NCBI RefSeq assembly: GCF_019599545.1
Contig: NZ_JAIEZV010000002.1
Coordinates: 1,041,606-1,105,605, forward strand
Reading direction: 5' to 3'
DNA length: 64,000 bases
Source of the DNA: Halobacillus sp. Nhm2S1
Lineage (GTDB): Bacteria > Bacillota > Bacilli > Bacillales > Halobacillaceae
This document shows positions 1 through 7,184 of this stretch, piece by piece (position 1 is the stretch's first letter; every line of letters begins with the position of its first letter). The position numbers and the translations under genes are program-made. Under the pieces are notes generated by a model. It was not told the DNA's origin, made no database searches, and worked only from the letters and a program-made list of their open reading frames with translations.

Positions 1-366
1 GGAAAGGTCTTCTCTCTGTAAATTCTCCAGTAAAGCAATCTCCATCATTTGTTCATCCGTCATTTCCCTGGCAATAGCAGGTACATGAGTGAGTCCGGCT
101 TTCTGGGCTGCACGAAAACGACGCTCCCCAACAACAATCTCATAACCTTTAATGCTCTTCCTTACAATCAAAGGTTGCAAGATGCCATGTTCTGCAATGG
201 ATTGACTTAACTCTTCCAAAGCTTCTTGCTCAAACTGTTTGCGGGGTTGATAAGGGTTTGGACGACAGTCTTTAATCGCTACGTGTTGAATTTCTTCTGT
301 CGAAGTCTGGTTGTTGAAAAAAGCGCCTAAAGCCTCATGGCCTTTGCTACCTAACCCTTTCGCCAT
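1..366 (-). CDS. spo0J: Chromosome-partitioning protein ParB/Spo0J (5' part; runs off the window)
   Basis: ParB-family CTPase that loads at parS sites and, with Soj, segregates origins and loads SMC. Only the first 122 codons lie in the window. Visible are the N-terminal MAKGLGSK start, the NPYQPR segment near residues 37-42, the CTP-binding box GERRFRA (residues 80-86) and ENLQRED (114-120), all standard for Spo0J. The ATG at 364-366 overlaps the end of soj by 20 nt, so the two are translated as a soj-spo0J operon. The HTH and dimer domains are outside the window. Three parS-like sites in this window (3974, 5953, 53149) are its expected targets. Confidence 0.95.
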   Translation of the reverse strand, partial: MAKGLGSKGHEALGAFFNNQTSTEEIQHVAIKDCRPNPYQPRKQFEQEALEELSQSIAEHGILQPLIVRKSIKGYEIVVGERRFRAAQKAGLTHVPAIAREMTDEQMMEIALLENLQREDLS

Positions 367-1120
367 TCACAATCACTTCCTTTGCTAAATCTAAATATAC
401 TTCGGCTCCACGTGATTTGGCATCATAAAGAATCGCTGGTCTACCATGACTTGGCGCTTCGCTTAGACGGACATTCCGGGGGATAATTGATCGATAAACA
501 CGATCCCGAAAGTATTTCTTCACTTCCTCGATCACTTGGATGCCCAGGTTTGTACGTGCATCAAGCATTGTCATAAGTACACCTTCGATCATTAGATCAT
601 GGTTCATATGCTTCTGGACGAGCCGTACCGTATTAAGAAGCTGGCTCAAGCCTTCCAGGGCATAGTATTCACATTGGACAGGAATTAAAACGGAATCAGA
701 GGCAGTCAAAGCATTCAAGGTTAAAAGTCCGAGAGAAGGGGGGCAGTCGATAATTATATAATCATAATCACTTTTGATTTCATCCAGTGCTTTTTTCAAC
801 TTTACTTCCCGGGAAATAATTGGAACCAACTCTATTTCCGCACCAGCCAATTGAATGGTTGCCGGGATGGCGTCAAGGTTACTTACAATTGTACTCGTCT
901 TAACATCCTCCGCTTTTACATCATCCACGAGTACATCATAGACACACCGATCCATATCTCCTTTTTCTACACCAATGCCACTGGTTGCATTCCCCTGAGG
1001 ATCAATATCCACCAAAAGAACTTTATAATTCAAATGCGCAAGACATGCACTTAAATTGACGGCGGTCGTAGTTTTCCCGACCCCGCCTTTTTGATTGGCG
1101 ATTGAAATCACTTTCCCCAT
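347..1120 (-). CDS. soj: ParA-family ATPase Soj
   Basis: Deviant Walker ATPase of 257 aa that works with Spo0J in origin segregation and, in B. subtilis, controls DnaA activity. The deviant Walker A motif KGGVGKTT is at residues 11-18, the DIDPQGN switch at about 38-44 and the IIIDCPPSLG Walker B region at about 121-130. Length matches B. subtilis Soj (253 aa). It lies downstream of noc, with a noc terminator between them, and overlaps spo0J. Its coding sequence contains a near-perfect Noc-binding palindrome (804-817). Confidence 0.96.
   Translation of the reverse strand: MGKVISIANQKGGVGKTTTAVNLSACLAHLNYKVLLVDIDPQGNATSGIGVEKGDMDRCVYDVLVDDVKAEDVKTSTIVSNLDAIPATIQLAGAEIELVPIISREVKLKKALDEIKSDYDYIIIDCPPSLGLLTLNALTASDSVLIPVQCEYYALEGLSQLLNTVRLVQKHMNHDLMIEGVLMTMLDARTNLGIQVIEEVKKYFRDRVYRSIIPRNVRLSEAPSHGRPAILYDAKSRGAEVYLDLAKEVIVNGERVR
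804..817. promoter_or_regulatory. Candidate Noc-binding site (NBS)
   Basis: ACTTCCCGGGAAAT matches 13 of 14 positions of the B. subtilis Noc-binding consensus ATTTCCCGGGAAAT. It lies inside soj. A second 13/14 match is at 46252-46265. The match is seen directly; binding is inferred from the presence of noc in the same genome. Confidence 0.6.
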
Positions 1121-1188
1121 GATGTCACCTGCCTCACTGTCTTTTTTATCATTCTACCATTTTATTGAAAGCATTAGGTAAAATGACT

Positions 1189-1224
1189 TAAAAAAAGCCC
1201 CATCTCCACATACGTCAAGATGGG
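1189..1224 (-). terminator. Rho-independent terminator of noc
   Basis: On the minus strand CCCATCT and AGATGGG (1218-1224 and 1199-1205) form a stem followed by GC and a run of eight T. It separates noc from soj-spo0J, implying that soj has its own promoter in 1121-1188. Confidence 0.85.
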
Positions 1225-1236
1225 TCGTTCAGGCTA

Positions 1237-2103
1237 TTATTTCTTCTTCCCTTTTGGAATCTTAATTGTGATCTGATAATAATCATCATGATCTTCTTCG
1301 TCCGTTTCTAAGTCGATTCCTGTATCCGTCACCATTGTCAAGGATTGGCGAATCGTATTCATCGCAATACGCATATCCTTGTTAACGCCTTTCATCTTCG
1401 GTTTCTTTTTCTTAGGTGCCGGGTCATTGATCTTAGCAATTCGCTCTTCCGTCTGCTTCACGTTCAACTGTTTTTCAATGATTTCTGCCAAAATCTTTTC
1501 CTGTTGTTCCTCATCTTTCAAAGCAATAAGAGCCCGTGCATGCCGTTCGGTAATTTTCTTGTCCATCACAGCTTGCTGGACAGACTCAGGTAATTTCAAA
1601 AGACGCAGTTTATTCGCAATGGTCGATTGACTTTTACCCAGCCGTTGCGCCAAGGCTTCCTGCGTAATCTGATGCAGTTCTAAGAGCTTCGCATAGGCGA
1701 CAGCTTCTTCAATAACGGTCAACTCTTCCCGCTGCAAGTTTTCAATAAGAGCGACAGATGCCGTTTGTGAATCATTCATCTCGCGGATAATCGCAGGGAC
1801 CGTTTCCCAGCCCAGAGACTGGACGGCACGCCATCTACGTTCACCGGCAATCAACTCATACTCTTCTTCATTTAACCGACGGAGAACGATCGGCTGAATC
1901 ATCCCATGCGTATGTATCGTCTGGGCGAGTTCGCTAATCTTCTCGTTGTTGAAAATCGCTCGAGGTTGGTAACGGTTGGGCTGCACGCGTTCGACTGGAA
2001 CTTGTACAACCTCATCGGGGTTGTAGCCTTCTTCTTCATTGCTCTCATTATCCGAATCCGGTTTGTCCCCTAGCCCGAACAAACGACCAAAAGGATGTAA
2101 CAC
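1237..2103 (-). CDS. noc: Nucleoid occlusion protein Noc
   Basis: ParB paralogue of 288 aa that binds NBS sites, spreads with CTP, associates with the membrane and blocks FtsZ assembly over the nucleoid. The amphipathic N-terminus ([11 protein letters not shown]), [30 protein letters not shown] and ENLQREE are all present, as is the [23 protein letters not shown]. The C-terminal MNTIRQSL segment identifies it as Noc rather than Spo0J. The start is a GTG preceded by AAAGGTGG. It is separated from its usual neighbour rsmG by about 14 kb. Confidence 0.95.
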   Translation of the reverse strand: MLHPFGRLFGLGDKPDSDNESNEEEGYNPDEVVQVPVERVQPNRYQPRAIFNNEKISELAQTIHTHGMIQPIVLRRLNEEEYELIAGERRWRAVQSLGWETVPAIIREMNDSQTASVALIENLQREELTVIEEAVAYAKLLELHQITQEALAQRLGKSQSTIANKLRLLKLPESVQQAVMDKKITERHARALIALKDEEQQEKILAEIIEKQLNVKQTEERIAKINDPAPKKKKPKMKGVNKDMRIAMNTIRQSLTMVTDTGIDLETDEEDHDDYYQITIKIPKGKKK

Positions 2104-2172
2104 GATCAGACACCACCTTTATACGATCGAGCATACGCTGTTTTATTGTATATACCCTATATTTTGAAACAT

Positions 2173-2204
2173 AAAAAGCGCCGCAGGCTACTCAGCTGCT
2201 GCGC
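2173..2204 (-). terminator. Terminator-like hairpin just upstream of noc
   Basis: Minus strand reads GCGCAGCAG, an 8-10 nt loop, CTGCGGCGC, then TTTTT: a 9-bp stem with one mismatch and a short U tract. It ends about 70 nt before the noc start. No minus-strand gene lies directly upstream (the nearest, at 3989-4513, is 1.8 kb away), so it could be a relic or a noc leader attenuator. Confidence 0.5.
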
Positions 2205-2412
2205 GTACGTATGCCGTTTTTCATTTCTTTATTCATTTTATCACATTTAATCTATGAAAAGTATCTTCAAGATTGAAGAATTGATCGTCAGCTTTGTCGA
2301 AAACTCACATTCCCCTCATAAGAAACGTGTTCTTCCGCCATTTGGCCGACTATGATTTATGACTTTTCCTGACAAATCAAGTCGATAGATTTTCTCCATG
2401 CCAAAACTTCTT

Positions 2413-2530
2413 CACTAAATGGAAGAATTGTCGAGACTCGATTTCGAAACTTTTTGGTAAGTGCATTCGGGTCGGGGGAATAACCTGCTTTCACACCTAC
2501 CACCTCACACAAAAATCTCGGAACTGAGTC
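2413..2530 (-). repeat. Internally deleted copy of the intergenic repeat family
   Basis: Read on the minus strand it starts GACTCAGTTCCGAGATTTTTGTG, whose first bases match the 5' end of the three long copies (20234-20579, 48554-48952, 56607-56950). About 80 nt later it continues into GAGTCTCGACAATTCTTCCA, resembling their 3' end GAGTCTTACACAATCCTGCCA. The middle ~230-280 bp are missing. The remainder of 2205-2627 shows no gene. Confidence 0.5.
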
Positions 2531-2627
2531 TTCTAAAATCGAGAGCTATTACGTATGAAGTTAAGAAGGAATATAGGGGAGGAATGAATAATATATAGAT
2601 TGGACTAAATTTTAGGAGGATATCAAT

Positions 2628-2684
2628 ATGCAAAAAAATTCCACAGAACGTTTCACTCAATCAGTAGGGGGGAGAGCTTCTTAA
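2628..2684 (+). CDS. 18-aa leader peptide upstream of the MFS exporter
   Basis: A short ORF (MQKNSTERFTQSVGGRAS, stop TAA) preceded by a strong ribosome-binding site TTTAGGAGGATATCAAT. It ends 18 nt before a hairpin that covers the ribosome-binding site of the MFS gene at 2744. The arrangement looks like the translational attenuators of erm and cat genes. Translation is inferred from the ribosome-binding site; the peptide matches nothing I recognise. Confidence 0.5.
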   Translation: MQKNSTERFTQSVGGRAS

Positions 2685-2702
2685 TTTTCACCTATGCTTG
2701 AT

Positions 2703-2735
2703 CTCCTGCTTGCATCGGATTTTATAATGCAGGAG
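2703..2735 (+). promoter_or_regulatory. Hairpin sequestering the MFS ribosome-binding site
   Basis: CTCCTGC (2703-2709) is complementary to GCAGGAG (2729-2735), which contains the ribosome-binding site of the TTG-initiated gene at 2744. GGAGA at 2671-2675, inside the leader ORF, could pair instead with TCTCC at 2702-2706 and free that site. This is the layout expected of a translational attenuator. Confidence 0.5.
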
Positions 2736-2743
2736 GAAACACT

Positions 2744-3928
2744 TTGAGAAGAGATACGTTAGCTTTTTATAACATTCGACTATTATTTTGGGCAGAAATC
2801 TTTGGGAATTTCCGTTTTATCCAGCCTGTCCTGACGCTGTTTTATTTTGCGAGAGGACTTGATGAAACGATGATTCTTCTCGTCATGACCTTTTTCAGTA
2901 TTGGCGTACTTTTTGGTGAAATTCCTACAGGTGTCATTGCGGACCGGTTTGGTGCCAAGCAAGCTTTTCTAACCGGCTCTATACTAAGCATCCTTGCCCA
3001 CGCCCTTTTAATTTTCGCCTTCGATCCATGGGTGTTTTTCGCTAGCAGCTTTCTTACGGGGTTCGCCGCTACTTTTTTCAGTGGTGCCGATGAAGCGCTT
3101 ATTTATGAATCATTAAAAGAAAGTAATGAAGAGAATCTCATGGACAGGGCGATGGGGCAGATTGGTTCGGCTCGTTTTATCATCTCCATTTTCGTAGTGA
3201 TCATAGGGGCTCTCTTAGCAAAAGATCTGAATGAAAACCAATTCCGACTTCTACTCATGCTGGGTGTTTTCTTCATGTTCATACAATTGATCTTTCTTTT
3301 GTTCATTAAGAACCCTGAAAATCAAGGTGGGGTACGGACGCCCGTGGTGAAACAAGTGGTGGAAGGATATCAAGCCATCCGCAAAGCACCCGAAGTGCTA
3401 TGGATGTTTATGAACATTTCCCTTGTTTTCATTCCAGCCGTCGCTATTTTTGAAAAATTTGATCAAGTATTGATGGTGGATGCGGGAATGCCGGTTTACG
3501 GTATCGGAATTGTCTATGCAGTGACTGCTCTGATCGGTTTTGTAGCGGCACGATCGATTGGTTGGATGACGAAGCGTGTGAAACGAGTCCAGCTTCTGTT
3601 CATCACTGGTCTCCTTGCTGTGCTTTCCCTTGCAGCGGCTGCGCTTTTGCACACGCATCTTTGGATGGTACTCTTAGCGATCATCCTTTTGAAGCTTGTG
3701 AGTGCGATTCGCTATCCGGTTTATTCCCAGCTAGCCAATGATATTATTCCTTCGCATGTGAGAGCAACGACCATTTCTTTGCTTTCCATCTTGGATTCTT
3801 TGTTTGACCTGGTGATTTTTACGACGGTCAGTGGCATTGCGCCTCTAGGATTTATGCCTATGTTCCTTGTTTGTGCTGGAATCGCATTGATAGGAACATT
3901 GATTCCTATTCGACAAGCTGCGACATAA
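2744..3928 (+). CDS. MFS transporter, probable drug exporter
   Basis: Integral membrane protein of 394 aa with about 12 hydrophobic segments. The MFS motif A region GVIADRFGAKQ is at about residues 66-76 after the second helix, and a charged central loop (NPENQGGVRTPVVK) lies at about 191-204. Substrate cannot be read from sequence; small exporters of this layout are often drug efflux pumps. The start is TTG at 2744 with GCAGGAGG 8 nt upstream; that site is inside a hairpin preceded by a leader ORF, suggesting inducible translation. A strong terminator overlapping a parS-like site follows. Confidence 0.8.
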   Translation: MRRDTLAFYNIRLLFWAEIFGNFRFIQPVLTLFYFARGLDETMILLVMTFFSIGVLFGEIPTGVIADRFGAKQAFLTGSILSILAHALLIFAFDPWVFFASSFLTGFAATFFSGADEALIYESLKESNEENLMDRAMGQIGSARFIISIFVVIIGALLAKDLNENQFRLLLMLGVFFMFIQLIFLLFIKNPENQGGVRTPVVKQVVEGYQAIRKAPEVLWMFMNISLVFIPAVAIFEKFDQVLMVDAGMPVYGIGIVYAVTALIGFVAARSIGWMTKRVKRVQLLFITGLLAVLSLAAAALLHTHLWMVLLAIILLKLVSAIRYPVYSQLANDIIPSHVRATTISLLSILDSLFDLVIFTTVSGIAPLGFMPMFLVCAGIALIGTLIPIRQAAT

Positions 3929-3946
3929 CTTTCCAAAAATGAAGAA

Positions 3947-3978
3947 GCCCGTCCGATGGTATCGGGCGGGCTTTGTTT
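3947..3978 (+). terminator. Terminator after the MFS gene
   Basis: An 11-bp stem, GCCCGTCCGAT paired with ATCGGGCGGGC (one G-T pair) with a 3-nt loop, followed by TTTGTTT. Its T tract runs into the parS-like site at 3974. Confidence 0.85.
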
Positions 3979-3989
3979 CACGTGAAACC
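3974..3989. promoter_or_regulatory. parS-like site 1
   Basis: TGTTTCACGTGAAACC matches 15 of 16 bases of the Bacillus parS palindrome TGTTTCACGTGAAACA. It lies between two convergent genes and touches the last base of the GNAT gene. Spo0J is encoded in the same window. Confidence 0.88.
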
Positions 3990-4513
3990 TAATCCTCATT
4001 TTTAATCCTTCCATAAACATCAAGATCTTTATATTCTCCCCGATGATAGATGTCCTGTTTTAACGTGCCCTCATAGCTCAGACCGGCTTTTTGCATAACT
4101 TTCGTCGATCCTGGATTGGAAGTGATGGCCGCCGACCATATACGGTTCAATTGCAATTCATTGAATCCGTACTCCACGATCCGAATAGCAGCTTCCGTTG
4201 CATACCCCTGGTTCCAATAGGGTTTACCAACCCAGTAAGCGAGCTCTCCTTTATAGTGTTTTTCATCCACCCTTAACGTCATGGTACCGACAAGCTCTTT
4301 GGACTCCTTTAGGATCATCGCCAAAGGGTAAGCCGTCCCTTTATCTATCCATTCCTTATGAAGAGCAATCCAATTTTGGGCCATTTCAAGCGTATAAGGG
4401 TGTGGAACGAAAGTAGTCGCTGCCACTGCTTCATCTCCTGCTAATTCGACTACTCGACCGGCTAAATCAAGTGTGTACGGTTTCAAACAAAGTCTTTCTG
4501 TATGTAGTTCCAT
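3989..4513 (-). CDS. GNAT family N-acetyltransferase (RimJ-like)
   Basis: A 174-aa acetyl-CoA-dependent acetyltransferase. It opens with LHTERLCLKPYTLDLA, the usual start of RimJ/RimL-type GNATs. The acetyl-CoA loop region is GYATEAAIRIVEYGF at about residues 105-119, followed by NRIWSAAITSNPGSTKVMQK, where the Asn and the residues after it are the conserved motif B of this subgroup. The physiological acceptor (ribosomal protein N-terminus, antibiotic or other amine) is unknown. Start ATG follows GGAGGAGGG. It converges on the MFS gene. Confidence 0.82.
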   Translation of the reverse strand: MELHTERLCLKPYTLDLAGRVVELAGDEAVAATTFVPHPYTLEMAQNWIALHKEWIDKGTAYPLAMILKESKELVGTMTLRVDEKHYKGELAYWVGKPYWNQGYATEAAIRIVEYGFNELQLNRIWSAAITSNPGSTKVMQKAGLSYEGTLKQDIYHRGEYKDLDVYGRIKNED

Positions 4514-4681
4514 GATCCACCCTCCTCCTATGATATTGAATTTATTTCTAGTTCCATACGGAATAATCCTTTTTTACAGGCAAAATCGTAATAAAAGTCG
4601 ACATTTGTGGAAAAATGAGCACGATTAGATAAAAGGTAGGACTGCCAGGTGGAAACCAAAATATGAGAAGCAGGTGATTGG

Positions 4682-4942
4682 ATGGATCTACAACAAAACT
4701 ACAAAGCAGGAGATATCGTGTACGTGATTTATAGGAATCCTCACACGTATGATGTTGCCAATGTGCAAGAAGCTGCTGTTGTTAACAATCCTGAACAACC
4801 AGGAGAATTGGCCTTATTTTTGTATGAAACTTATTTTCCGCTGGATGAAAACATCGCCATATATGCATCCGAAGGAGAAGCGGAACGAGCGTATTATGAT
4901 GCCTTTGGTGGAGGAGTAGAATCGGAGGGTGAACTGTGGTAA
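4682..4942 (+). CDS. splA: SplA-type regulator of the spore photoproduct lyase operon
   Basis: An 86-aa acidic protein directly upstream of splB and overlapping it by 7 nt. The segments AGDIVYVIYRNPHTYDVANVQ and PGELALFLYETYFPL look like B. subtilis SplA (79 aa), which negatively controls splB expression during sporulation and resembles a TRAP-like protein. Recognition rests on recollected similarity plus the invariant splAB order. The start ATG has GCAGGTGATTGG before it. Confidence 0.8.
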   Translation: MDLQQNYKAGDIVYVIYRNPHTYDVANVQEAAVVNNPEQPGELALFLYETYFPLDENIAIYASEGEAERAYYDAFGGGVESEGELW

Positions 4943-5964
4943 AACCTTTCATGCCAGAACTTGTCTATATCGAGCCAAGAGCTCTTGAATACCCGTTGGG
5001 CCGTGAATTAAAGGAAAAATTTGAAGGTTTGGGAATTGAAATCCGAGAAACCACCTCACACAACCAAGTCCGTAATTTACCAGGCGAAAATGATTTTCAA
5101 AAATACCGGATGGCAAAATCTACACTTGTCGTAGGTGTCAGAAAAACGCTCAAATTTGATACATCGAAACCTTCGGCTGAATATGCCATTCCCCTCGCTA
5201 CAGGATGCATGGGGCATTGCCACTACTGTTACTTGCAAACGACAATGGGGAGCAAACCATACATCCGTACGTATGTGAATGTCGATGAAGTCTTTGATGC
5301 GGCTGAACAATACATGAAGGAGCGTGCCCCGGAGGAGACCCGCTTTGAAGCGTCCTGTACTTCGGATATCGTTGGTGTCGATCACTTGACACACTCGTTG
5401 AAGCGGGCCATTGAATACTTTGGAGAATCTGAGCATGGTAGACTTCGTTTTGTAACAAAGTTCGCCCATGTCGACCATCTGCTTGATGCTAAACACAATG
5501 GACGGACAAGGTTTCGCTTCAGCATGAATGCTGATTATGTGATTAAATACTTAGAACCAGGCACATCACGTTTAGACGAACGCATTGAGGCGGCCGCTAA
5601 AGTAGCAAAAGCTGGATATCCGCTTGGATTCATCATTGCACCGATCTATTTGTATGAGGATTGGAAAGAAGGGTACCGTATTCTTTTTGAGAAACTTCAG
5701 GACAAATTGCCGGACTATGCGACAAAGGATTTAACCTTTGAATTGATTCAGCACCGCTTCACAAAACCCGCCAAGCGTGTCATACAAAAGAACTATCCAA
5801 TGACAAAGCTCGAAATGGATGAAGAAAAACGTAAATACAAGTGGGGGAAATACGGGATTGGTAAGTACGTCTATCAAAAGGATGAACAAGAAGAAATGAA
5901 GAGTGTCCTTGGTGGATACATCAATCAATACTTCCCTGAAGCAAGCCTTGAATATTTCACGTGA
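4936..5964 (+). CDS. splB: Spore photoproduct lyase
   Basis: Radical-SAM enzyme that reverses the UV lesion 5-thyminyl-5,6-dihydrothymine in germinating spores. Its 342 aa equal the length of B. subtilis SplB. The iron-sulfur cluster motif CMGHCHYC (CxxxCxxC) is at about residues 91-98, followed by YLQTTMGSKPYIRTYVN; the conserved catalytic cysteine lies in FEASCTSDIVG (about 141). The start is GTG at 4936, overlapping splA. The stop TGA at 5962-5964 lies inside a parS-like palindrome. Expression in the forespore (sigma-G) is expected from the family, but I could not place a convincing promoter. Confidence 0.97.
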   Translation: MVKPFMPELVYIEPRALEYPLGRELKEKFEGLGIEIRETTSHNQVRNLPGENDFQKYRMAKSTLVVGVRKTLKFDTSKPSAEYAIPLATGCMGHCHYCYLQTTMGSKPYIRTYVNVDEVFDAAEQYMKERAPEETRFEASCTSDIVGVDHLTHSLKRAIEYFGESEHGRLRFVTKFAHVDHLLDAKHNGRTRFRFSMNADYVIKYLEPGTSRLDERIEAAAKVAKAGYPLGFIIAPIYLYEDWKEGYRILFEKLQDKLPDYATKDLTFELIQHRFTKPAKRVIQKNYPMTKLEMDEEKRKYKWGKYGIGKYVYQKDEQEEMKSVLGGYINQYFPEASLEYFT

Positions 5965-5968
5965 AACT
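5953..5968. promoter_or_regulatory. parS-like site 2
   Basis: TATTTCACGTGAAACT matches 14 of 16 bases of the parS palindrome, with the central 12 (TTTCACGTGAAA) perfect. It spans the stop codon of splB. Confidence 0.7.
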
Positions 5969-5970
5969 AC

Positions 5971-5996
5971 AACTCAGAGCCCCGCTCTGAGTTTTC
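5971..5996 (+). terminator. Terminator of splAB
   Basis: AACTCAGAG and CTCTGAGTT form a 9-bp stem with a 5-nt loop, followed by TTCC. The T tract is short, so termination may be partial. Confidence 0.6.
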
Positions 5997-6135
5997 CATT
6001 TCCGAGAATAGCTCAACTCTGTTTCAAGATCTATGCCATACACATAACATTGTTTAATTTGGGAGTGTGTTTTTCCATTGGAATATTTTCAGAGCAGACC
6101 ACAAACAATAGAGGGAGATGAGAAGGAGGATTCGT

Positions 6136-6609
6136 ATGGCATTTACCGTGTTTTTCGTATGCGCCTGGTTGATTGTCAGCATTTTCACCATCATACCTAA
6201 GCGACTAACCATCATAGAGAATTCATTCATTTTCTTAACCACAAGTGTCATCAGTATTAACTGGACATGGATCATTAATGAAGAGTTAAAATATGTAAAA
6301 ATAACAGAAGATCCTACGAATTATGCTGGTTTTTTATTTTTTCGAAGTGTAATCATCCCCACCCTGCTAATGGTTCAGTTGAATATATACAGTGCTTCAT
6401 CGTCGACTATGAAAAAAGGGTTGGTCATCGCCGCTTCTGTCCTTTGCTTACTTTTGCTCACCATCTTGTCCAGGGTCCTCGAAGTTTCCACGTACAAAGA
6501 TTGGAGCCTGGTTTTTGATGTCGTTTACTATGTGTTCCTCCACTTTATAAGCATCGGTGTGTGGAGACTAATTCGGAAATCAACGCACAATGAGGTGAAA
6601 CACTCGTGA
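6136..6609 (+). CDS. Small integral membrane protein, function unknown
   Basis: A 157-aa hydrophobic protein with about four to five membrane segments (near residues 3-20, 30-48, 68-86, 94-115 and 130-148). I take the ATG at 6136 because AAGGAGG lies 6 nt before it; an in-frame ATG at 6118 has no spaced ribosome-binding site. It overlaps the next membrane gene by 4 nt, so the two form a unit. Layout resembles small Bacillaceae multi-pass proteins of unknown role; no enzymatic motif is visible. Confidence 0.75.
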   Translation: MAFTVFFVCAWLIVSIFTIIPKRLTIIENSFIFLTTSVISINWTWIINEELKYVKITEDPTNYAGFLFFRSVIIPTLLMVQLNIYSASSSTMKKGLVIAASVLCLLLLTILSRVLEVSTYKDWSLVFDVVYYVFLHFISIGVWRLIRKSTHNEVKHS

Positions 6610-7109
6610 ACTTCCTTTGGGAAACCTTCGATAAAAATGAAATCTCCATCTTGATTCTCATGACTATTGCCTATGCCTTCTTTTTTGTGCTCCCCTTTAA
6701 ATTCAAACGGGAGATCACATGGCTTTTAATGATGCTCGGATTTACGATTGGCGTTTTCTTTGACTTTACAATTGGTGGAGGTCTGATTGATTTTTTCACG
6801 CTGAATGATACGAATAACTATGAGTTATTCGACTTCTGCTATTACTTGATTTTCGCACCATTCAGTTATTTTTTCATTTACTTTTATGACATGTTCAACA
6901 TCCATAAGAAGACGTTTATTTTCTATATCCTCCTATGGGTCATCGTCGGCGTCAGTATGCAGTGGGCGTTTACAAAACTGGGAATTGTGGAGTTCCAAAA
7001 CGGCTATAAAATCCCATTTTCCTTTGCTGTCTTCTTAACGACCCAGACGTTTACCGCTCTCTATTTTGAACTCATTCAATCACGCTATCGTGTCCTAAAA
7101 AAAAGCTGA
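6606..7109 (+). CDS. Small integral membrane protein, function unknown (second of a pair)
   Basis: A 167-aa protein with about five predicted membrane helices (near residues 14-32, 37-60, 80-96, 104-122 and 135-155). Its GTG start overlaps the stop of the preceding gene, indicating translational coupling. It resembles the CBO0543-type family of uncharacterised Firmicute membrane proteins (recollection, moderate certainty). The two proteins may act together in the membrane. A bidirectional terminator follows, separating it from the convergent ger operon. Confidence 0.75.
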   Translation: MNFLWETFDKNEISILILMTIAYAFFFVLPFKFKREITWLLMMLGFTIGVFFDFTIGGGLIDFFTLNDTNNYELFDFCYYLIFAPFSYFFIYFYDMFNIHKKTFIFYILLWVIVGVSMQWAFTKLGIVEFQNGYKIPFSFAVFLTTQTFTALYFELIQSRYRVLKKS

Positions 7110-7132
7110 ATCCATCCCTTTCTTTAATGCAA

Positions 7133-7163
7133 AAGGTCATCCTTGAATAGGATGACCTTTCTT
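7133..7163. terminator. Bidirectional terminator
   Basis: AAGGTCATCCT and AGGATGACCTT form a perfect 11-bp stem with a 5-nt loop, T tract on the plus side and AAAA on the other. It serves both the membrane pair and the convergent ger operon. Confidence 0.88.
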
Positions 7164-7184
7164 CTTTGATTTGCTCTTTTCGTG

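Noticed and set aside
404..419. CACGTG-centred sequence in soj as another parS
   Set aside because: Only 10 of 16 positions match the parS palindrome; flanks are not symmetric.
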